This document shows positions 45,966 through 55,656 of a stretch of 64,000 nt of DNA, piece after piece. Every line of letters starts with the position of its first letter. The first letter of the stretch is position 1. Below the pieces are notes generated by a model. That model was not told the origin of the DNA. It made no database searches and saw nothing but the letters and a program-made list of their open reading frames with translations. The translations under genes were made by a program, and so were the position numbers. Source of the DNA: Corynebacterium jeikeium (GTDB lineage Bacteria; Actinomycetota; Actinomycetes; Mycobacteriales; Mycobacteriaceae); NCBI RefSeq assembly GCF_028609885.1, contig NZ_CP063195.1:1-64000 (forward strand), in the 5' to 3' direction.

Positions 45966-46092
45966 TGTTGCTGGCTCAGCGCCGCTAGTTAACCCCAGAA
46001 TGGCTTTCTAGTCACTTTGATTAACAAATCCTAGTCCAACTTGTTGTATGGACATAGTTCTTTCCCTTTTACATGACTGAATTGAATGGTGC

Positions 46093-47715
46093 TTAAAGCA
46101 CTGGTTGGCTTTCCGGGTTCGTGCTCGGGCTGCGTAATTCGGCAGGCATATCGCTATCCTCTGAGGTCGCATTATCGTTTGTGTGCGGCTGGTTGGGCTC
46201 GGTTTGGCGGGCTGTGCCGTTCTCACCGTTGACGTTGCCGTTGCCGCGCCCGCCTCCGTTGGGGATGGTCGGCAACGTGGGGAAGGAAGGCTCGCGTTCC
46301 TCGGAGGTCTCGGTCTCTTCTCGAGACGTTTCGGTTTTCGACGTGGTTGACGGGCCGTTCGTCGTGTCCGTCGGCGACGGATTTACCGGTGCGGGCACGT
46401 TGCCACTCGGGTTAGCTGGCTCTCCTTCCTCCGTCGGACTGGTCGTGACCTCGTTGGTTACGGTCATCGTCGACGGGTTCGGCGCTTCGTCGTCGCCACC
46501 GCTGGTCAGTAGGAAGGTGGCTAAGGCGAGTGCGAGGATGCTCACCAGGGCAAGCACCGCAATGATCCAGCGGTTCTTTTTTGGTGACGCCCCCTGCGCC
46601 CCACCCGCCCCACGCCCTGTCGCGGGGTAGCCCGCGCCCGTGGGCGGAGCACCCGCGCCGACGACTGGAACGGAGGAATCAGGATAGCCGGGACCTTGAC
46701 CGGGCCTGGCCCCCGATCCCGGCCCGTACTGAGGACCAGGTACCGAAGGCACTCGAGTTCCCGGCCCGCTGGCAACGTTGCCCAGTTGCTCGGTTAGCGG
46801 GTGGGGTTCGGCGCTGACATTCGGCACGTTGTGCGGCGACGGGGGCTGCTTGCCCTCGGCCACCATAACGGTGGCAGTGGCAAGCTCCGCGCCATCGGCG
46901 TAGCGAGTGCGCGGACTCTTGCGCAGGCAGACCCTGATCAGTTCCCGCAGGTTGGGGTCGATCTCTTCCGGCAGCTCCGGCGGAGTTTCGGAGATGTGTT
47001 TGATCGCCACGGACACGGTGGATTCGCCGGAGAAGGGACGGTAGCCCGCCAGCATCTCGAAGCCGACCACGCCCAGGGAATACACATCGCTGGCCGGGCC
47101 GACCTGGTCGCCCTGAGCCTGCTCGGGGGAGACGTACTGGGCGGTTCCAACCACCATGCCCGTGCGGGTTAGTGGCACCGCGGCAGCGGCCTTGGCAATG
47201 CCGAAGTCCGTGATCTTCACGAACCCGTCGGAGGTGATCAATAGGTTGCCCGGCTTGATGTCGCGGTGCACCAGTCCGGCTTCGTGGATAGCCTTTAGCC
47301 CCGCGGCTGTTTGCGTCAATACGTCTAGCGCCAGATTCTGCGGCAGCGAGGATTCGCGCGAGAGCACATCGGCTAGGGACTCGCCACGGATGTACTCCAT
47401 GATGATGTAGCAAAACACCGTACCGTTGTCCGGGTCCTCGACCTCGCCGGAGTCGTAGGTTCTTACGACGTTAGGGCTGTCGAGGTCCTGAGCAGCGGAG
47501 GCCTCGTTACGGAAGCGCGCACGGAACTCCTCGTTTTCCGTGTACTCCGGCTTGAGGATTTTGACGGCTACATCGCGCTGCTGCTCGACATCGTGGGCAA
47601 GCCATACGGTGGACATACCGCCGCGGCCGATGATCCACTGCAGCTCGAAGCGTTCGCCCAGAAGCCGCTGCGTACGCTCAATCTCTGTGCGGTCGGGTTG
47701 ACGGGAATCGCTCAT
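46093..47715 (-). CDS. pknA: Ser/Thr protein kinase PknA
   Basis: The 540-aa protein has a kinase domain (about 22-285) with Lys52 in VAVK, HRDIKPGNLL and TDFGIA. A Pro/Gly-rich linker, a membrane helix (about 392-414) and an extracellular Thr/Pro/Asn-rich tail without PASTA domains follow. PknA phosphorylates division and wall enzymes. The start is 3 bp after the pbpA stop, so the cluster is one operon. Confidence 0.95.
   Translation of the reverse strand: MSDSRQPDRTEIERTQRLLGERFELQWIIGRGGMSTVWLAHDVEQQRDVAVKILKPEYTENEEFRARFRNEASAAQDLDSPNVVRTYDSGEVEDPDNGTVFCYIIMEYIRGESLADVLSRESSLPQNLALDVLTQTAAGLKAIHEAGLVHRDIKPGNLLITSDGFVKITDFGIAKAAAAVPLTRTGMVVGTAQYVSPEQAQGDQVGPASDVYSLGVVGFEMLAGYRPFSGESTVSVAIKHISETPPELPEEIDPNLRELIRVCLRKSPRTRYADGAELATATVMVAEGKQPPSPHNVPNVSAEPHPLTEQLGNVASGPGTRVPSVPGPQYGPGSGARPGQGPGYPDSSVPVVGAGAPPTGAGYPATGRGAGGAQGASPKKNRWIIAVLALVSILALALATFLLTSGGDDEAPNPSTMTVTNEVTTSPTEEGEPANPSGNVPAPVNPSPTDTTNGPSTTSKTETSREETETSEEREPSFPTLPTIPNGGGRGNGNVNGENGTARQTEPNQPHTNDNATSEDSDMPAELRSPSTNPESQPVL
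46571..46596 (-). repeat. Dispersed GGCGTCA/A-rich motif (instance in pknA)
   Basis: On the minus strand it reads GGGGGCGTCA, then CCAAAAAAGAACC, nearly identical to the dciA copy. It encodes GASPKKNR immediately before the membrane helix. Confidence 0.5.
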
Positions 47716-47718
47716 GGC

Positions 47719-49167
47719 CTACTGCTGCTCCTTCTCAGCTGCATGGATGACGGCTCGGCCGATGGGGCCAGCCACCGAACCACCGGTAGCTGCCTGCCCG
47801 CGGTCGCCACCATTTTCCACCAGAACGGCCACCGCCACGTCGGCCGTGGTGGAAAACGCGATGTACCAGGCGTGTGGCTTGGAGTTGCGGGAATCTTCGC
47901 CGTGCTCAGCGGTACCTGTCTTCGAAGCGATGGAAGCATCTCCGCCGGCCCACTTCTCGGCCTCCACCATCAGCTCCTTCAGCGTATCCGCCGTTTCACC
48001 CGGCACTGCGCGCTTGGCCTTCTGAGGCTTGGTGGTCCGCAGCGTAGATAGGTCACGGCCCGTGACCTTGCTGACCAAATACGGCTTCATGCGCACGCCA
48101 CCGTTGGCGATGGTCGCGGCGATCACCGCGTTCTGCAGCGGGGTCAGCGCAACGTCTCGCTGGCCGATGGAGGACTGGCCGAGGGCCGCACCGTCCGGGA
48201 TGTCACCCAGACGGGAAGGTTCCACGGGCAGACCCAGGTAATCGTCCTTATCGCCGACACCGAAGGCCTCGGCGATCTTCTTGAATTTATCCGCACCATG
48301 GCGGGTGGAGATGTCCACGAAGGCGGTGTTGCAGGAGCGCTTGAATGCTTCGCGCAGGGTGGTCGTGCCGCCACCACCGCAGGCCGCGCCACCGTAGTTT
48401 TCCAGCGTCGTGGCCGTATCCGGCAGGGTGATCTGCGGCGCGGCGGTTACGGACGTCTCTGGGGTGTCGCCCTCCTCCAGTGCAGCTGCGGTGGTGATTA
48501 CCTTGAACGTGGAGCCCGGAGGCTGGATCTGTTGAGTAGAGCGGTTCAACAGCGGGGCGGAATCATCATTGGCGTAGCTTTCAAAATTCGCCTTCGCCTG
48601 CTCAGCCGGCGGGCCGACGATCTGCGCCGGGTCAGCCGAGGGGGTGCTGGCCATCGCCAGCACCTCTCCCGTTGACGGGCGAAGGGCCACCACGGAACCG
48701 GAGTAGCCCTTGTTGGCTAGCTGGTCGTAGGCCACTTCCTGGACCTGCGGGTTAAGCGTGAGTTCCACGTTCGCTCCGCCGGCCTCCTTGCCCGTGAGCA
48801 TGTCCCACGTGCGGGTAGCGAACAGGGAATCATCCTCGCCGGTCAGAATTGAGTTCTGGGAGGACTCGATCCCCGAGGCACCGTACTGATCCGATAGGTA
48901 TCCGATCACGGAGCCGTACTTGGCGGACATGTACGGGTATTCGCGGTTATAGAAATCGTCGGAATCCTTCACCGACCTCGCCAGTACCTGGTCGCCGGCG
49001 ATGATCCTGCCGCGTTCCTTCGACTTAGCCTCTAGGAATTGACGCGAATTCAGCGGATTCTGCGCCAGTGACTTTTGCTGGAAGGCTTGGATATAGGTCA
49101 GGTTTGCGATGAGGGCGACCACCAAGATGAAGCTAAAGATGGCTACCGCGCGGATGGAGCGGTTCAT
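47719..49167 (-). CDS. pbpA: Class B penicillin-binding protein (transpeptidase) PbpA
   Basis: The 482-aa PBP has an N-terminal membrane anchor (about 6-26), a dimerisation domain and the transpeptidase domain with S219-T-F-K222 (SxxK), SCN (SxN) and KTGTAE (KTG). It makes peptide cross-links and pairs with RodA. The start overlaps the rodA stop by 4 bp. Confidence 0.94.
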   Translation of the reverse strand: MNRSIRAVAIFSFILVVALIANLTYIQAFQQKSLAQNPLNSRQFLEAKSKERGRIIAGDQVLARSVKDSDDFYNREYPYMSAKYGSVIGYLSDQYGASGIESSQNSILTGEDDSLFATRTWDMLTGKEAGGANVELTLNPQVQEVAYDQLANKGYSGSVVALRPSTGEVLAMASTPSADPAQIVGPPAEQAKANFESYANDDSAPLLNRSTQQIQPPGSTFKVITTAAALEEGDTPETSVTAAPQITLPDTATTLENYGGAACGGGGTTTLREAFKRSCNTAFVDISTRHGADKFKKIAEAFGVGDKDDYLGLPVEPSRLGDIPDGAALGQSSIGQRDVALTPLQNAVIAATIANGGVRMKPYLVSKVTGRDLSTLRTTKPQKAKRAVPGETADTLKELMVEAEKWAGGDASIASKTGTAEHGEDSRNSKPHAWYIAFSTTADVAVAVLVENGGDRGQAATGGSVAGPIGRAVIHAAEKEQQ

Positions 49168-50471
49168 GCTTCCTCCCTTTCCTTAATGGCCAGGGGCGTG
49201 CGGGCGTCATGAGAAATACGAAGAATAATCGCCAACAAGATGTAGTTCGCCAACAGCGACGAACCACCGTGCGACAGGAACGGCGTGGTGAGGCCGGTCA
49301 TGGGCAGCAGGCGGGAAATACCGCCGGTGACCACAAAAACCTGGATGGCGATCGTCAGCGCCAGACCCGCGGCGACAAGCTTGCCGTAGGAATCGCGGGC
49401 CCGCATGGCAGTGTTGAACCCACGCGAGACAAACACGATGTAGGCAATCAGAACGGCTGCTAGGCCGATCAGTCCCAGCTCCTCGCCGATGGCAGCCAGG
49501 ATGAAGTCGGAGTGCGCGACGGGAATGTTGTTCGGGTAACCCTCGCCCAGGCCACGGCCAGTCACGCCACCGAAGGACATGCCGAACAGCGCCTGGGAGA
49601 GCTGGAATCCGTTGCCGTCGTAGTTCGCCAGCGGGTCGACAAAGTTGGACACGCGATCCTGGATCTTCGCCGAAATCTGGTACACACCAAATGCACCAAC
49701 AAAGGCCAGGCCGAAGCCCAACACCAGCCAAGAGGCGCGACCGGTGGCTATGTACAACATGCCTAGCACGGTGCCAAAAAGCAGCAGTGCCGGACCGAAG
49801 TCGTTCTGCGCGGCCATGATCATCAGCGCGATGCCCCACACCAGAAACAGCGGGCCCAGGTCGCGCAAGCGCGGGAACTGCAAACCCAGGAAAGACTTGC
49901 CGGCCACGTTGAACAGACGGCGCTTATTCACCAACAGTGCCGCGAAGAACAGCAGCAGCATGATCTTTGCGAACTCGCCGGGCTGGATTGAGAACGGACC
50001 GATGCTGATCCACACCTTAGCGTCCGCGTTCAGGGAGGTAGGCCAGATAATCGGTAGTGCCGTCAGGATGAGGCCCGCCAGGCCCAGCAAGTAGGAGTAG
50101 TTTTGCAGCGAGCGATGATCCCGCAGAAAGCCAATCACTAGGCAGAACAGGACCACGCCCAGGGCGGTCCACATGATCTGCGACTTCGCCAGCGATAGGC
50201 CCGATCCGAGATCCAGCCGGTAGATCATCACCAACCCCAGGCCGTTGAGCAAGGCCGCGATGGGAAGCATTATCTGATCGGCCTCTGGTGCCGTCCAGCA
50301 CACCACCAGGTGCCCCACCAGGAACGTCAGGAAGAAGCCGCCGACCAGGTAGAACACCTCGGAGGTGATTTCTTTGCCCTGCGAGATCTCCAGCGCCACT
50401 ATGGCCAGCAGCAAAACGATGGCGGCCAGCAGCAACAGGCCGGCCTCAGTGCGTCGGCTAAAAAGTTTCAT
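49164..50471 (-). CDS. rodA: SEDS-family glycan polymerase RodA/FtsW
   Basis: The 435-aa polytopic protein has about 10-12 helices and the SEDS motifs LQPGEF-like SIQPGEFAKIM, AQNDFGPALL and HSDFILAAIGEELG. It polymerises lipid II in concert with PbpA. The RodA assignment rests on its place in the pstP-rodA-pbpA-pknA-pknB operon. Confidence 0.93.
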   Translation of the reverse strand: MKLFSRRTEAGLLLLAAIVLLLAIVALEISQGKEITSEVFYLVGGFFLTFLVGHLVVCWTAPEADQIMLPIAALLNGLGLVMIYRLDLGSGLSLAKSQIMWTALGVVLFCLVIGFLRDHRSLQNYSYLLGLAGLILTALPIIWPTSLNADAKVWISIGPFSIQPGEFAKIMLLLFFAALLVNKRRLFNVAGKSFLGLQFPRLRDLGPLFLVWGIALMIMAAQNDFGPALLLFGTVLGMLYIATGRASWLVLGFGLAFVGAFGVYQISAKIQDRVSNFVDPLANYDGNGFQLSQALFGMSFGGVTGRGLGEGYPNNIPVAHSDFILAAIGEELGLIGLAAVLIAYIVFVSRGFNTAMRARDSYGKLVAAGLALTIAIQVFVVTGGISRLLPMTGLTTPFLSHGGSSLLANYILLAIILRISHDARTPLAIKEREEA

Positions 50472-50474
50472 GGG

Positions 50475-52046
50475 TTATTTCACCTCGCGGCAGGAGACTC
50501 CGGGGGTTGTGAGATCTTCGGGCGCGTCGCTCTTCTTTGTGCTGTCCTGGCTGTCCTTCTTATCGCTCTTCTCTTTGTCCGCCGGCACGCGGGTCACACA
50601 TACCGGCAGGGTCTGCTCCGCCAAACGGTCGACCTGCTCCGTGATTTTGTCGTAGGAATCCTCCGGCAGGTCCGACAGTGCGCCCTGCGCCGCCGGGGTC
50701 AGGTCGGAAGTGTTAAACAGGTGACAATCGCCGCCCGCGCCCGGATCCACAAAGGTCGCCTTGCCTTGTTCGTCCAAGCAGACGTCCTGGTGCACCGAGT
50801 TCAGCTTTATTCCCAGCACCGAGGATTCGGTGCCGTTCATCACCTTGATCTGCGAGTTATCCGAGGCAACGTAGTACGTGTCCTTTACCCGCTGGTACAT
50901 CACGTAGGTTGCCGCACCGGCGGCTAACACTACGGCCAGAATGATCGCCAGGGTCACCCACAGTCCGCGCCGGGACTTCTTCGGCTTGGTGGCTGTGCTT
51001 GCCCCTGCGCCGCCCTCGCCGTGGTCGTCGCCATGGTCGCTGTTGGCGTTACCTGTGCGATCGTGGCCACTGTGGGCCGTCGCGGGGTCGGACTCGTCAT
51101 CCTCCTGGTCCTTTTTAGGGTCCTTTTTTGGCGACGCCGCCGTTGTCGTCGACAGCCCCTGAATTGCCGCTGCGCGGGCTGCCGAGGAATTCGGTCGGGG
51201 CATATCCATTGCTTCACCAGCAATAGCTCCCGCCATCACCGGGCGGGGTGGCAGGGTGAGCTCTGGGTCCGTCGGTGCGTTGGAGTTGGCGTCAAATTCA
51301 ACCACATCGGCAACAACAACGGTGACATTGTCCGGGCCGCCGCCCCGCAGTGCCATCTCTACAAGCTTCCGGGCAGCCTTCTCCGGGGTGCCGCGGGAGA
51401 GTACTTCACGGATCGTGTCGGTGCTGACGGGATCCGAAAGCCCGTCGGAGCAGAGCATAAAACGGTCGCCGACCTGTGTTTTTTCCCGCCAGAGGGTCGG
51501 TTCGACGGGGCGGCCGGTGAGGGCCTTCAAGATGAGGGAACGTTGCGGATGGCTGCTGACGTCCTCGGGGTCGAGTTTGCCCTCGTCGACGAGGGACTGA
51601 ACAAACGTGTCATCCTTGGTGACCTGGCGCAGCTCGCCGTCGCGCAGTAGGTAACCGCGGGAATCGCCGATGTGGCAGATCGCCACTTCGTTCTCTCGGA
51701 AAAGCATGGAGGTCAGAGTGCAGCCCATGCCATCTAGGTTTGGGTGTTCGTCTACGTGCGCAGCGATGTCCTGGTTGCCTTCGTCCGTGGCCGTGGCCAG
51801 CAGGTTCTCGAGCTGATCGCGGTTGTTGGGCTCGTCGATTAGTGGGGAATCCAGGGGGCTGAGTGCATTGATGAGGAACTGGGAGGCAACCTCGCCGGCA
51901 GCGTGGCCGCCCATGCCGTCGGCTAGTGCCAGCAGACGCGGGCCCGCGTAGGCGGAGTCTTCATTGTTGCCGCGAACCAGGCCACGGTCAGAGCACGCCG
52001 CGAAGTTCAGCGTGCGCCTGATGTTTCCGTTCTTATCCTCGGTCAT
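50475..52046 (-). CDS. pstP: PP2C-family Ser/Thr phosphatase PstP
   Basis: The 523-aa protein reverses PknA/PknB phosphorylation. The PP2C domain (about 12-240) has SDRGLVRGNNEDSA, LADGMGGHA (Asp43), GDSRGY and GGGPDNVTVVV, covering the metal ligands. A charged linker, a membrane helix (about 358-380) and an extracellular domain of about 140 residues with several Cys follow. The start overlaps the fhaB stop by 4 bp. Confidence 0.95.
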   Translation of the reverse strand: MTEDKNGNIRRTLNFAACSDRGLVRGNNEDSAYAGPRLLALADGMGGHAAGEVASQFLINALSPLDSPLIDEPNNRDQLENLLATATDEGNQDIAAHVDEHPNLDGMGCTLTSMLFRENEVAICHIGDSRGYLLRDGELRQVTKDDTFVQSLVDEGKLDPEDVSSHPQRSLILKALTGRPVEPTLWREKTQVGDRFMLCSDGLSDPVSTDTIREVLSRGTPEKAARKLVEMALRGGGPDNVTVVVADVVEFDANSNAPTDPELTLPPRPVMAGAIAGEAMDMPRPNSSAARAAAIQGLSTTTAASPKKDPKKDQEDDESDPATAHSGHDRTGNANSDHGDDHGEGGAGASTATKPKKSRRGLWVTLAIILAVVLAAGAATYVMYQRVKDTYYVASDNSQIKVMNGTESSVLGIKLNSVHQDVCLDEQGKATFVDPGAGGDCHLFNTSDLTPAAQGALSDLPEDSYDKITEQVDRLAEQTLPVCVTRVPADKEKSDKKDSQDSTKKSDAPEDLTTPGVSCREVK

Positions 52047-52540
52047 GCGTCCATCCTCACGTGGGTCTGGCCGATGCGGATTTCCATACCGGCGGAAAGC
52101 TTAACGGGCTGGTCCAGGCGCTCATTTCCGATCCAGGTGCCGTTGCGCGAGTCGAGGTCTTCGACGTACCAATCCGAGCCGCGGCGGATCAACCGTGCGT
52201 GAGTACCGGAGGCGAAATCATCCTCCAACACCAGCGTGCATGACTGCGAGCGGCCGATGGAGACATCCTGGTACCCCTTGAGGTTCAGAGTGGTGCCGGT
52301 CAGTGGGCCACTGGTGAGCTCCAGAGATTGCGGGGCCTTGTGCCTGCGGAAAGCATGACCGGAAGAAGAGGGTTCGTTCATGGGACCCCCGTATCCCGCT
52401 GCGATGGGAGCCATCCCGACGGGAGCCAAGCCAGAGGTGCGATCTGCATCCTTTTTGAGGGAGCGAACAGTCATCCAGATGAAGAACCACAGCAAAAGCA
52501 GCAGGCCAATCTTGACCAGCAGAAGTAGCGTGGTCTGCAC
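52043..52540 (-). CDS. fhaB: FHA-domain protein FhaB (FipA)
   Basis: The 165-aa protein has an N-terminal membrane helix (LLLLVKIGLLLLLWFFIWM) and a C-terminal FHA domain (about 75-160) with SIGRS, SGTHARL and DLDSRNGTWIGNERL, complete for phosphothreonine binding. It links PknA/B signals to division. GTG 52540 with GAGGAG is chosen; the longer frame to 52609 lacks a ribosome site. This matches the mycobacterial homologue, whose start lies directly before the helix. Confidence 0.9.
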   Translation of the reverse strand: MQTTLLLLVKIGLLLLLWFFIWMTVRSLKKDADRTSGLAPVGMAPIAAGYGGPMNEPSSSGHAFRRHKAPQSLELTSGPLTGTTLNLKGYQDVSIGRSQSCTLVLEDDFASGTHARLIRRGSDWYVEDLDSRNGTWIGNERLDQPVKLSAGMEIRIGQTHVRMDA

Positions 52541-52719
52541 GGTATTCAACTCCTCAGTAGGGTCGGTAAGGTCAGCAAGGCCAGTAAGGCCGAAAGGCCC
52601 AGTGAGCACTCAATAAACACAGGAGCACACTGGCACACACAGTCCCGCGGGGCACATGTGTATGTGAATAGCCTAGTTTAGATGACCCTGAAGGAGTAGG
52701 GCGGAAGGGAAAAACAGGG

Positions 52720-54000
52720 TTAGTGGAACTCCACGCCGATCTCGGAGTGGCCCAGAGAAATCACGTCGCCGCTGGCCAATAGCCAGTTTTCGATCGGAGT
52801 GCCATTGACCGAGGTGCCGTTGGTGGACTGCAGGTCCGTCAGTACGGCGTCGTAGCCATCCCAAGTGATGTCCGCGTGCTGACGGGAGACACCCGTATCG
52901 GGGATGCGTAGATCCACCCCGTTGCCACGCCCGATGATGTTGCTGCCCTTGCGTAGCTCGTAGGTACGGTCGGAGCCATCGTGCAGCGTGAGCGTGACCC
53001 GCAGTTCGCGTTCGCCACCGTCCGCGCCCACGCCTCCGCGCACGGGAGCGGGGGTGGACTGCACAATTACCTCGGTGCCCGGGTAGCTCACCGGACGTTC
53101 GAAATCATTGCCTTCCGGCTGGTTCTGCCAATCCTGCTGGTTGTGCATGGCGCTTTCCTCCTGTACTTCCGAGGCCTGCTGGTCGTGGGGCTCCGAAGAA
53201 TCCTGGGGCGCCTGGGGTTCTTGGGGCACCCGGGGCTCAGAGTCTTCCACTTGCTGCGCCTGATCCGTCCACTGGCTGCGAACGAAATCCGGGGCGGCGC
53301 GGTGCACGCCTGCTGCACCTGCCGGACCGACACCCGCAGCACCTGCAGCGGCACCAGTCGCCCCAGCGCCTTCGGCTGCGCCAGTAGAGTCGATGTGGTG
53401 GTGCTGGTCTTCCGCAGACGAAACCAGATCCCCGAGAGACCGCTCGGTACTGGGGTTTTGTACTTCATTGGAAGGGGCATCGTTGGAGCTAGGGGCGTCA
53501 TAGTTATGCGACACCAACGAACGCTCGCCGGGCTGCGACGATGGCCACTCCGGACGGCCTTCCTGCTCCGAGAAATCCTCACCGATAGCTACATTGGCGC
53601 CAGAGTGATCTGCGGTGTGAGGAACATCGAAGCGAGCATCAGCCCGCATCTGGCCGGAGTGCATGCCGTCGTGGGCAAAAATACTTACCTTGACTGGCTC
53701 GTTCGTACGCCAGCCCTGGTTGCGGATGAAGCGGCTCAGGCGATCGCCCATCTCTTCCGCCAGCCGCGGGCGAGATTCGGTGAGACTTGCGTAGTCGCGA
53801 GTGCTGACTAGCACCTGAAAGTAGCTGGGCGCTAGACGCCGCCCCTGGGCATCCGTCATGACGGACTCTTCTGCGTACTGCTTAAGAACCTCATCAATCT
53901 CGGTTGGAACGACCTCGCCGCCGAAGACACGTGCGAAGCCGTTATCCAGCCCACGCTGAAGCGAGCTGTCGAGCTTCTTGAATCGTCCAAACAGACCCAT
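52720..54000 (-). CDS. fhaA: FHA-domain protein FhaA (DUF3662 plus FHA)
   Basis: The 426-aa protein has a DUF3662 N-domain (about 1-120: MGLFGRFKKLDSSLQRGLDNGFARVF ... EIDEVLKQYAEESV). A long Gln/Glu/Pro/Ala-rich disordered linker (about 135-325) and a C-terminal FHA domain (about 340-425: NIIGRGNGVDLRIPDTGVSRQHADI ... LQSTNGTSVNG) follow. FhaA binds phosphorylated MviN and other PknB targets in mycobacteria. It is the first gene of the seven-gene operon. Confidence 0.93.
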   Translation of the reverse strand: MGLFGRFKKLDSSLQRGLDNGFARVFGGEVVPTEIDEVLKQYAEESVMTDAQGRRLAPSYFQVLVSTRDYASLTESRPRLAEEMGDRLSRFIRNQGWRTNEPVKVSIFAHDGMHSGQMRADARFDVPHTADHSGANVAIGEDFSEQEGRPEWPSSQPGERSLVSHNYDAPSSNDAPSNEVQNPSTERSLGDLVSSAEDQHHHIDSTGAAEGAGATGAAAGAAGVGPAGAAGVHRAAPDFVRSQWTDQAQQVEDSEPRVPQEPQAPQDSSEPHDQQASEVQEESAMHNQQDWQNQPEGNDFERPVSYPGTEVIVQSTPAPVRGGVGADGGERELRVTLTLHDGSDRTYELRKGSNIIGRGNGVDLRIPDTGVSRQHADITWDGYDAVLTDLQSTNGTSVNGTPIENWLLASGDVISLGHSEIGVEFH

Positions 54001-54405
54001 TGTCCGTAGTCCTCCTGTGTCGTACTGTGATCTTCCACTGCAGTCGCGTGCCCTTAAAAACTGGCGCTAGTTCTGCCTGCGGGGCAGCCCAATAACGTAA
54101 GTCGCGGGAGCCGGTTGGCGCGCTGTGCTGTTATAGCCCAAACCCCGAGGCTGCGAGTCCATGACGGGGTTGAACTGCGCGAAAAATCAGTCGCATTGCG
54201 AGTGTTTAGTTGGCCATTATAGGGGCAGTGCCGGGTCACGTGCACTTTCTTGCAGGTCAGATGTGTTTTTTGGATGCATGGGTGCATCGTGCTAGAGTTT
54301 CATTTCGTTGCCAGCGAGCATTACTTCCAAAAAGGAATGTGCGGCTTTAGCAGGCAAGACAGTGTAAACACTGTGGTGAAAACCATGTGTCCTACATAGT
54401 CACTC
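54001..54405. other. Gene-free region between fhaA and tRNA-Leu
   Basis: No supportable gene lies here. It must hold the promoter of the minus-strand fhaA operon and that of the tRNA. The only structure I see is AGTGT-AA-ACACT (54361-54372), a 12-bp dyad similar to the palindrome at 14074. Confidence 0.5.
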
Positions 54406-54488
54406 GGGCGAGTGGCGGAATGGCAGACGCGCTGGCTTCAGGTGCCAGTGTCCTTCGGGACGTGGGGGTTCAAGTCCCCCTTCGCCCA
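54406..54488 (+). tRNA. leuT: tRNA-Leu (CAG anticodon)
   Basis: The 83-nt class II tRNA has acceptor arms GGGCGAG/TTCGCCC (one G-T pair) and the anticodon CAG at 54439-54441 in CTGGC-TTCAGGT-GCCAG. A variable arm (TGTCCTTCGGGACG) and the T-arm GGGGG-TTCAAGT-CCCCC are present. CCA is not fully encoded. Confidence 0.97.
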
Positions 54489-54525
54489 CAGCTAGCAGTT
54501 GAACAAACTGCACTACCGGAGGTAG

Positions 54526-54560
54526 CAAACCCGAAAGGGAATGTTACCTCCGGTTTCTTT
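54526..54560 (+). terminator. Terminator after tRNA-Leu
   Basis: CCGGAGGTA (54526-54534) pairs with TACCTCCGG (54545-54553), followed by TTTCTTT. Confidence 0.85.
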
Positions 54561-54630
54561 CGTTTTCTGGTGTATAAGAGTCGAAGATTGCAGGTGCGTC
54601 GATTCAACAGATTGTTCTAAGCTTGCACGC

Positions 54631-55590
54631 ATGCCTTCTTCTGATATTCATGTCAGCGCTGTTGTAGTGAGGAATTCGCGGGGAGAAGTCCTTTGCGTGC
54701 GTAAGAAGGGCACTGCGCTATTTCAATTTCCGGGTGGCAAGCTCGAGTTTGCGGAGTCCTCGCTTGATGCGGTGATACGGGAAGTTAATGAAGAGCTGGG
54801 GATTTCGCTTGATGCTGCTCTCTTGGTTCCGATGGGAACATACCGTGCAGTTGCGGCTAACGAAGCCGGTAGCGATGTTGTTGCGGATCTCTTTTACTTT
54901 TCAGATTCGGTGGAGCCCGTGGCAGCTGCAGAAATTGCTGAGTGCGAATGGGTAAACCCGTCCGTGCCGAACGTTAAGCTGGCACCGCTTTTGAAAGATG
55001 AAGTGTTTCCGGAGTTGATTGCCAATCCTGTGCGTTCTGTAGCCGTATTTACAGGGGCGAGCAGTGGTCGCAACCATACCAATGCCTTTCTTGCTGAAGC
55101 CCTAGGGGCGGGTCTAGCTGAGCAGGGCGTACGGATGATTTATGGTGGCGGCAAAGTCGGCCTTATGGGTGCTGCGGCGGATGCCTGTCTGGCCAACGGT
55201 GGCTGTGTAATCGGTGTGATTCCTCAGAATCTTGTCGATGGCGAAATTGCACATGCGGGTCTTTCGCACCTTGAGATTGTTGACACGATGTATCAGCGTA
55301 AGCAACGGATGAGTGACCTGGTCGATGCCTACGTGTGTTTGCCTGGCGGCGCTGGAACGTTAGACGAATTTTTTGATGCGTGGACAGCTCAACAGCTCGG
55401 GCTTCATCGCAAGCCCATTGCCCTTTTTGGTTCAAGTTTCTGGGCGCCTACGGTATCGATGCTCAAGCATATGGCAGACGAGGGATTTATTCGTCAAGAT
55501 GATGTCGACACGCTTATTGTTGCCGACACCGTTGATGAACTTCTCGTCGCACTCAATTCTTGGGCTGCGCCGTGCCCCAAGTGGAATTAG
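54631..55590 (+). CDS. NUDIX-LOG fusion protein (NUDIX hydrolase plus nucleotide phosphoribohydrolase)
   Basis: The 319-aa protein joins two enzymes. Residues 1-130 are a NUDIX domain with the box GGKLEFAESSLDAVIREVNEELG (35-57). Residues 135-315 are a LOG/lysine-decarboxylase-like domain with YGGGKVGLMG (171-180), the conserved Arg in MYQRKQRM and the signature PGGAGTLDE (238-246). LOG enzymes split nucleoside 5'-monophosphates into base and ribose 5-phosphate. A fusion could turn a NUDIX product (NMP) straight into a free base, for example in nucleotide sanitation or cytokinin-like chemistry. ATG 54631 follows TAAGCT by 7 bp, so a leaderless mRNA is possible. The gene is less GC-rich than its neighbours. 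Confidence 0.85.
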   Translation: MPSSDIHVSAVVVRNSRGEVLCVRKKGTALFQFPGGKLEFAESSLDAVIREVNEELGISLDAALLVPMGTYRAVAANEAGSDVVADLFYFSDSVEPVAAAEIAECEWVNPSVPNVKLAPLLKDEVFPELIANPVRSVAVFTGASSGRNHTNAFLAEALGAGLAEQGVRMIYGGGKVGLMGAAADACLANGGCVIGVIPQNLVDGEIAHAGLSHLEIVDTMYQRKQRMSDLVDAYVCLPGGAGTLDEFFDAWTAQQLGLHRKPIALFGSSFWAPTVSMLKHMADEGFIRQDDVDTLIVADTVDELLVALNSWAAPCPKWN

Positions 55591-55656
55591 TTTCTAAGTT
55601 GTATTGCAATAAGTACCGAGTAAAGCGATCTTTATTTGCATCTGCTGGGCTGAACG

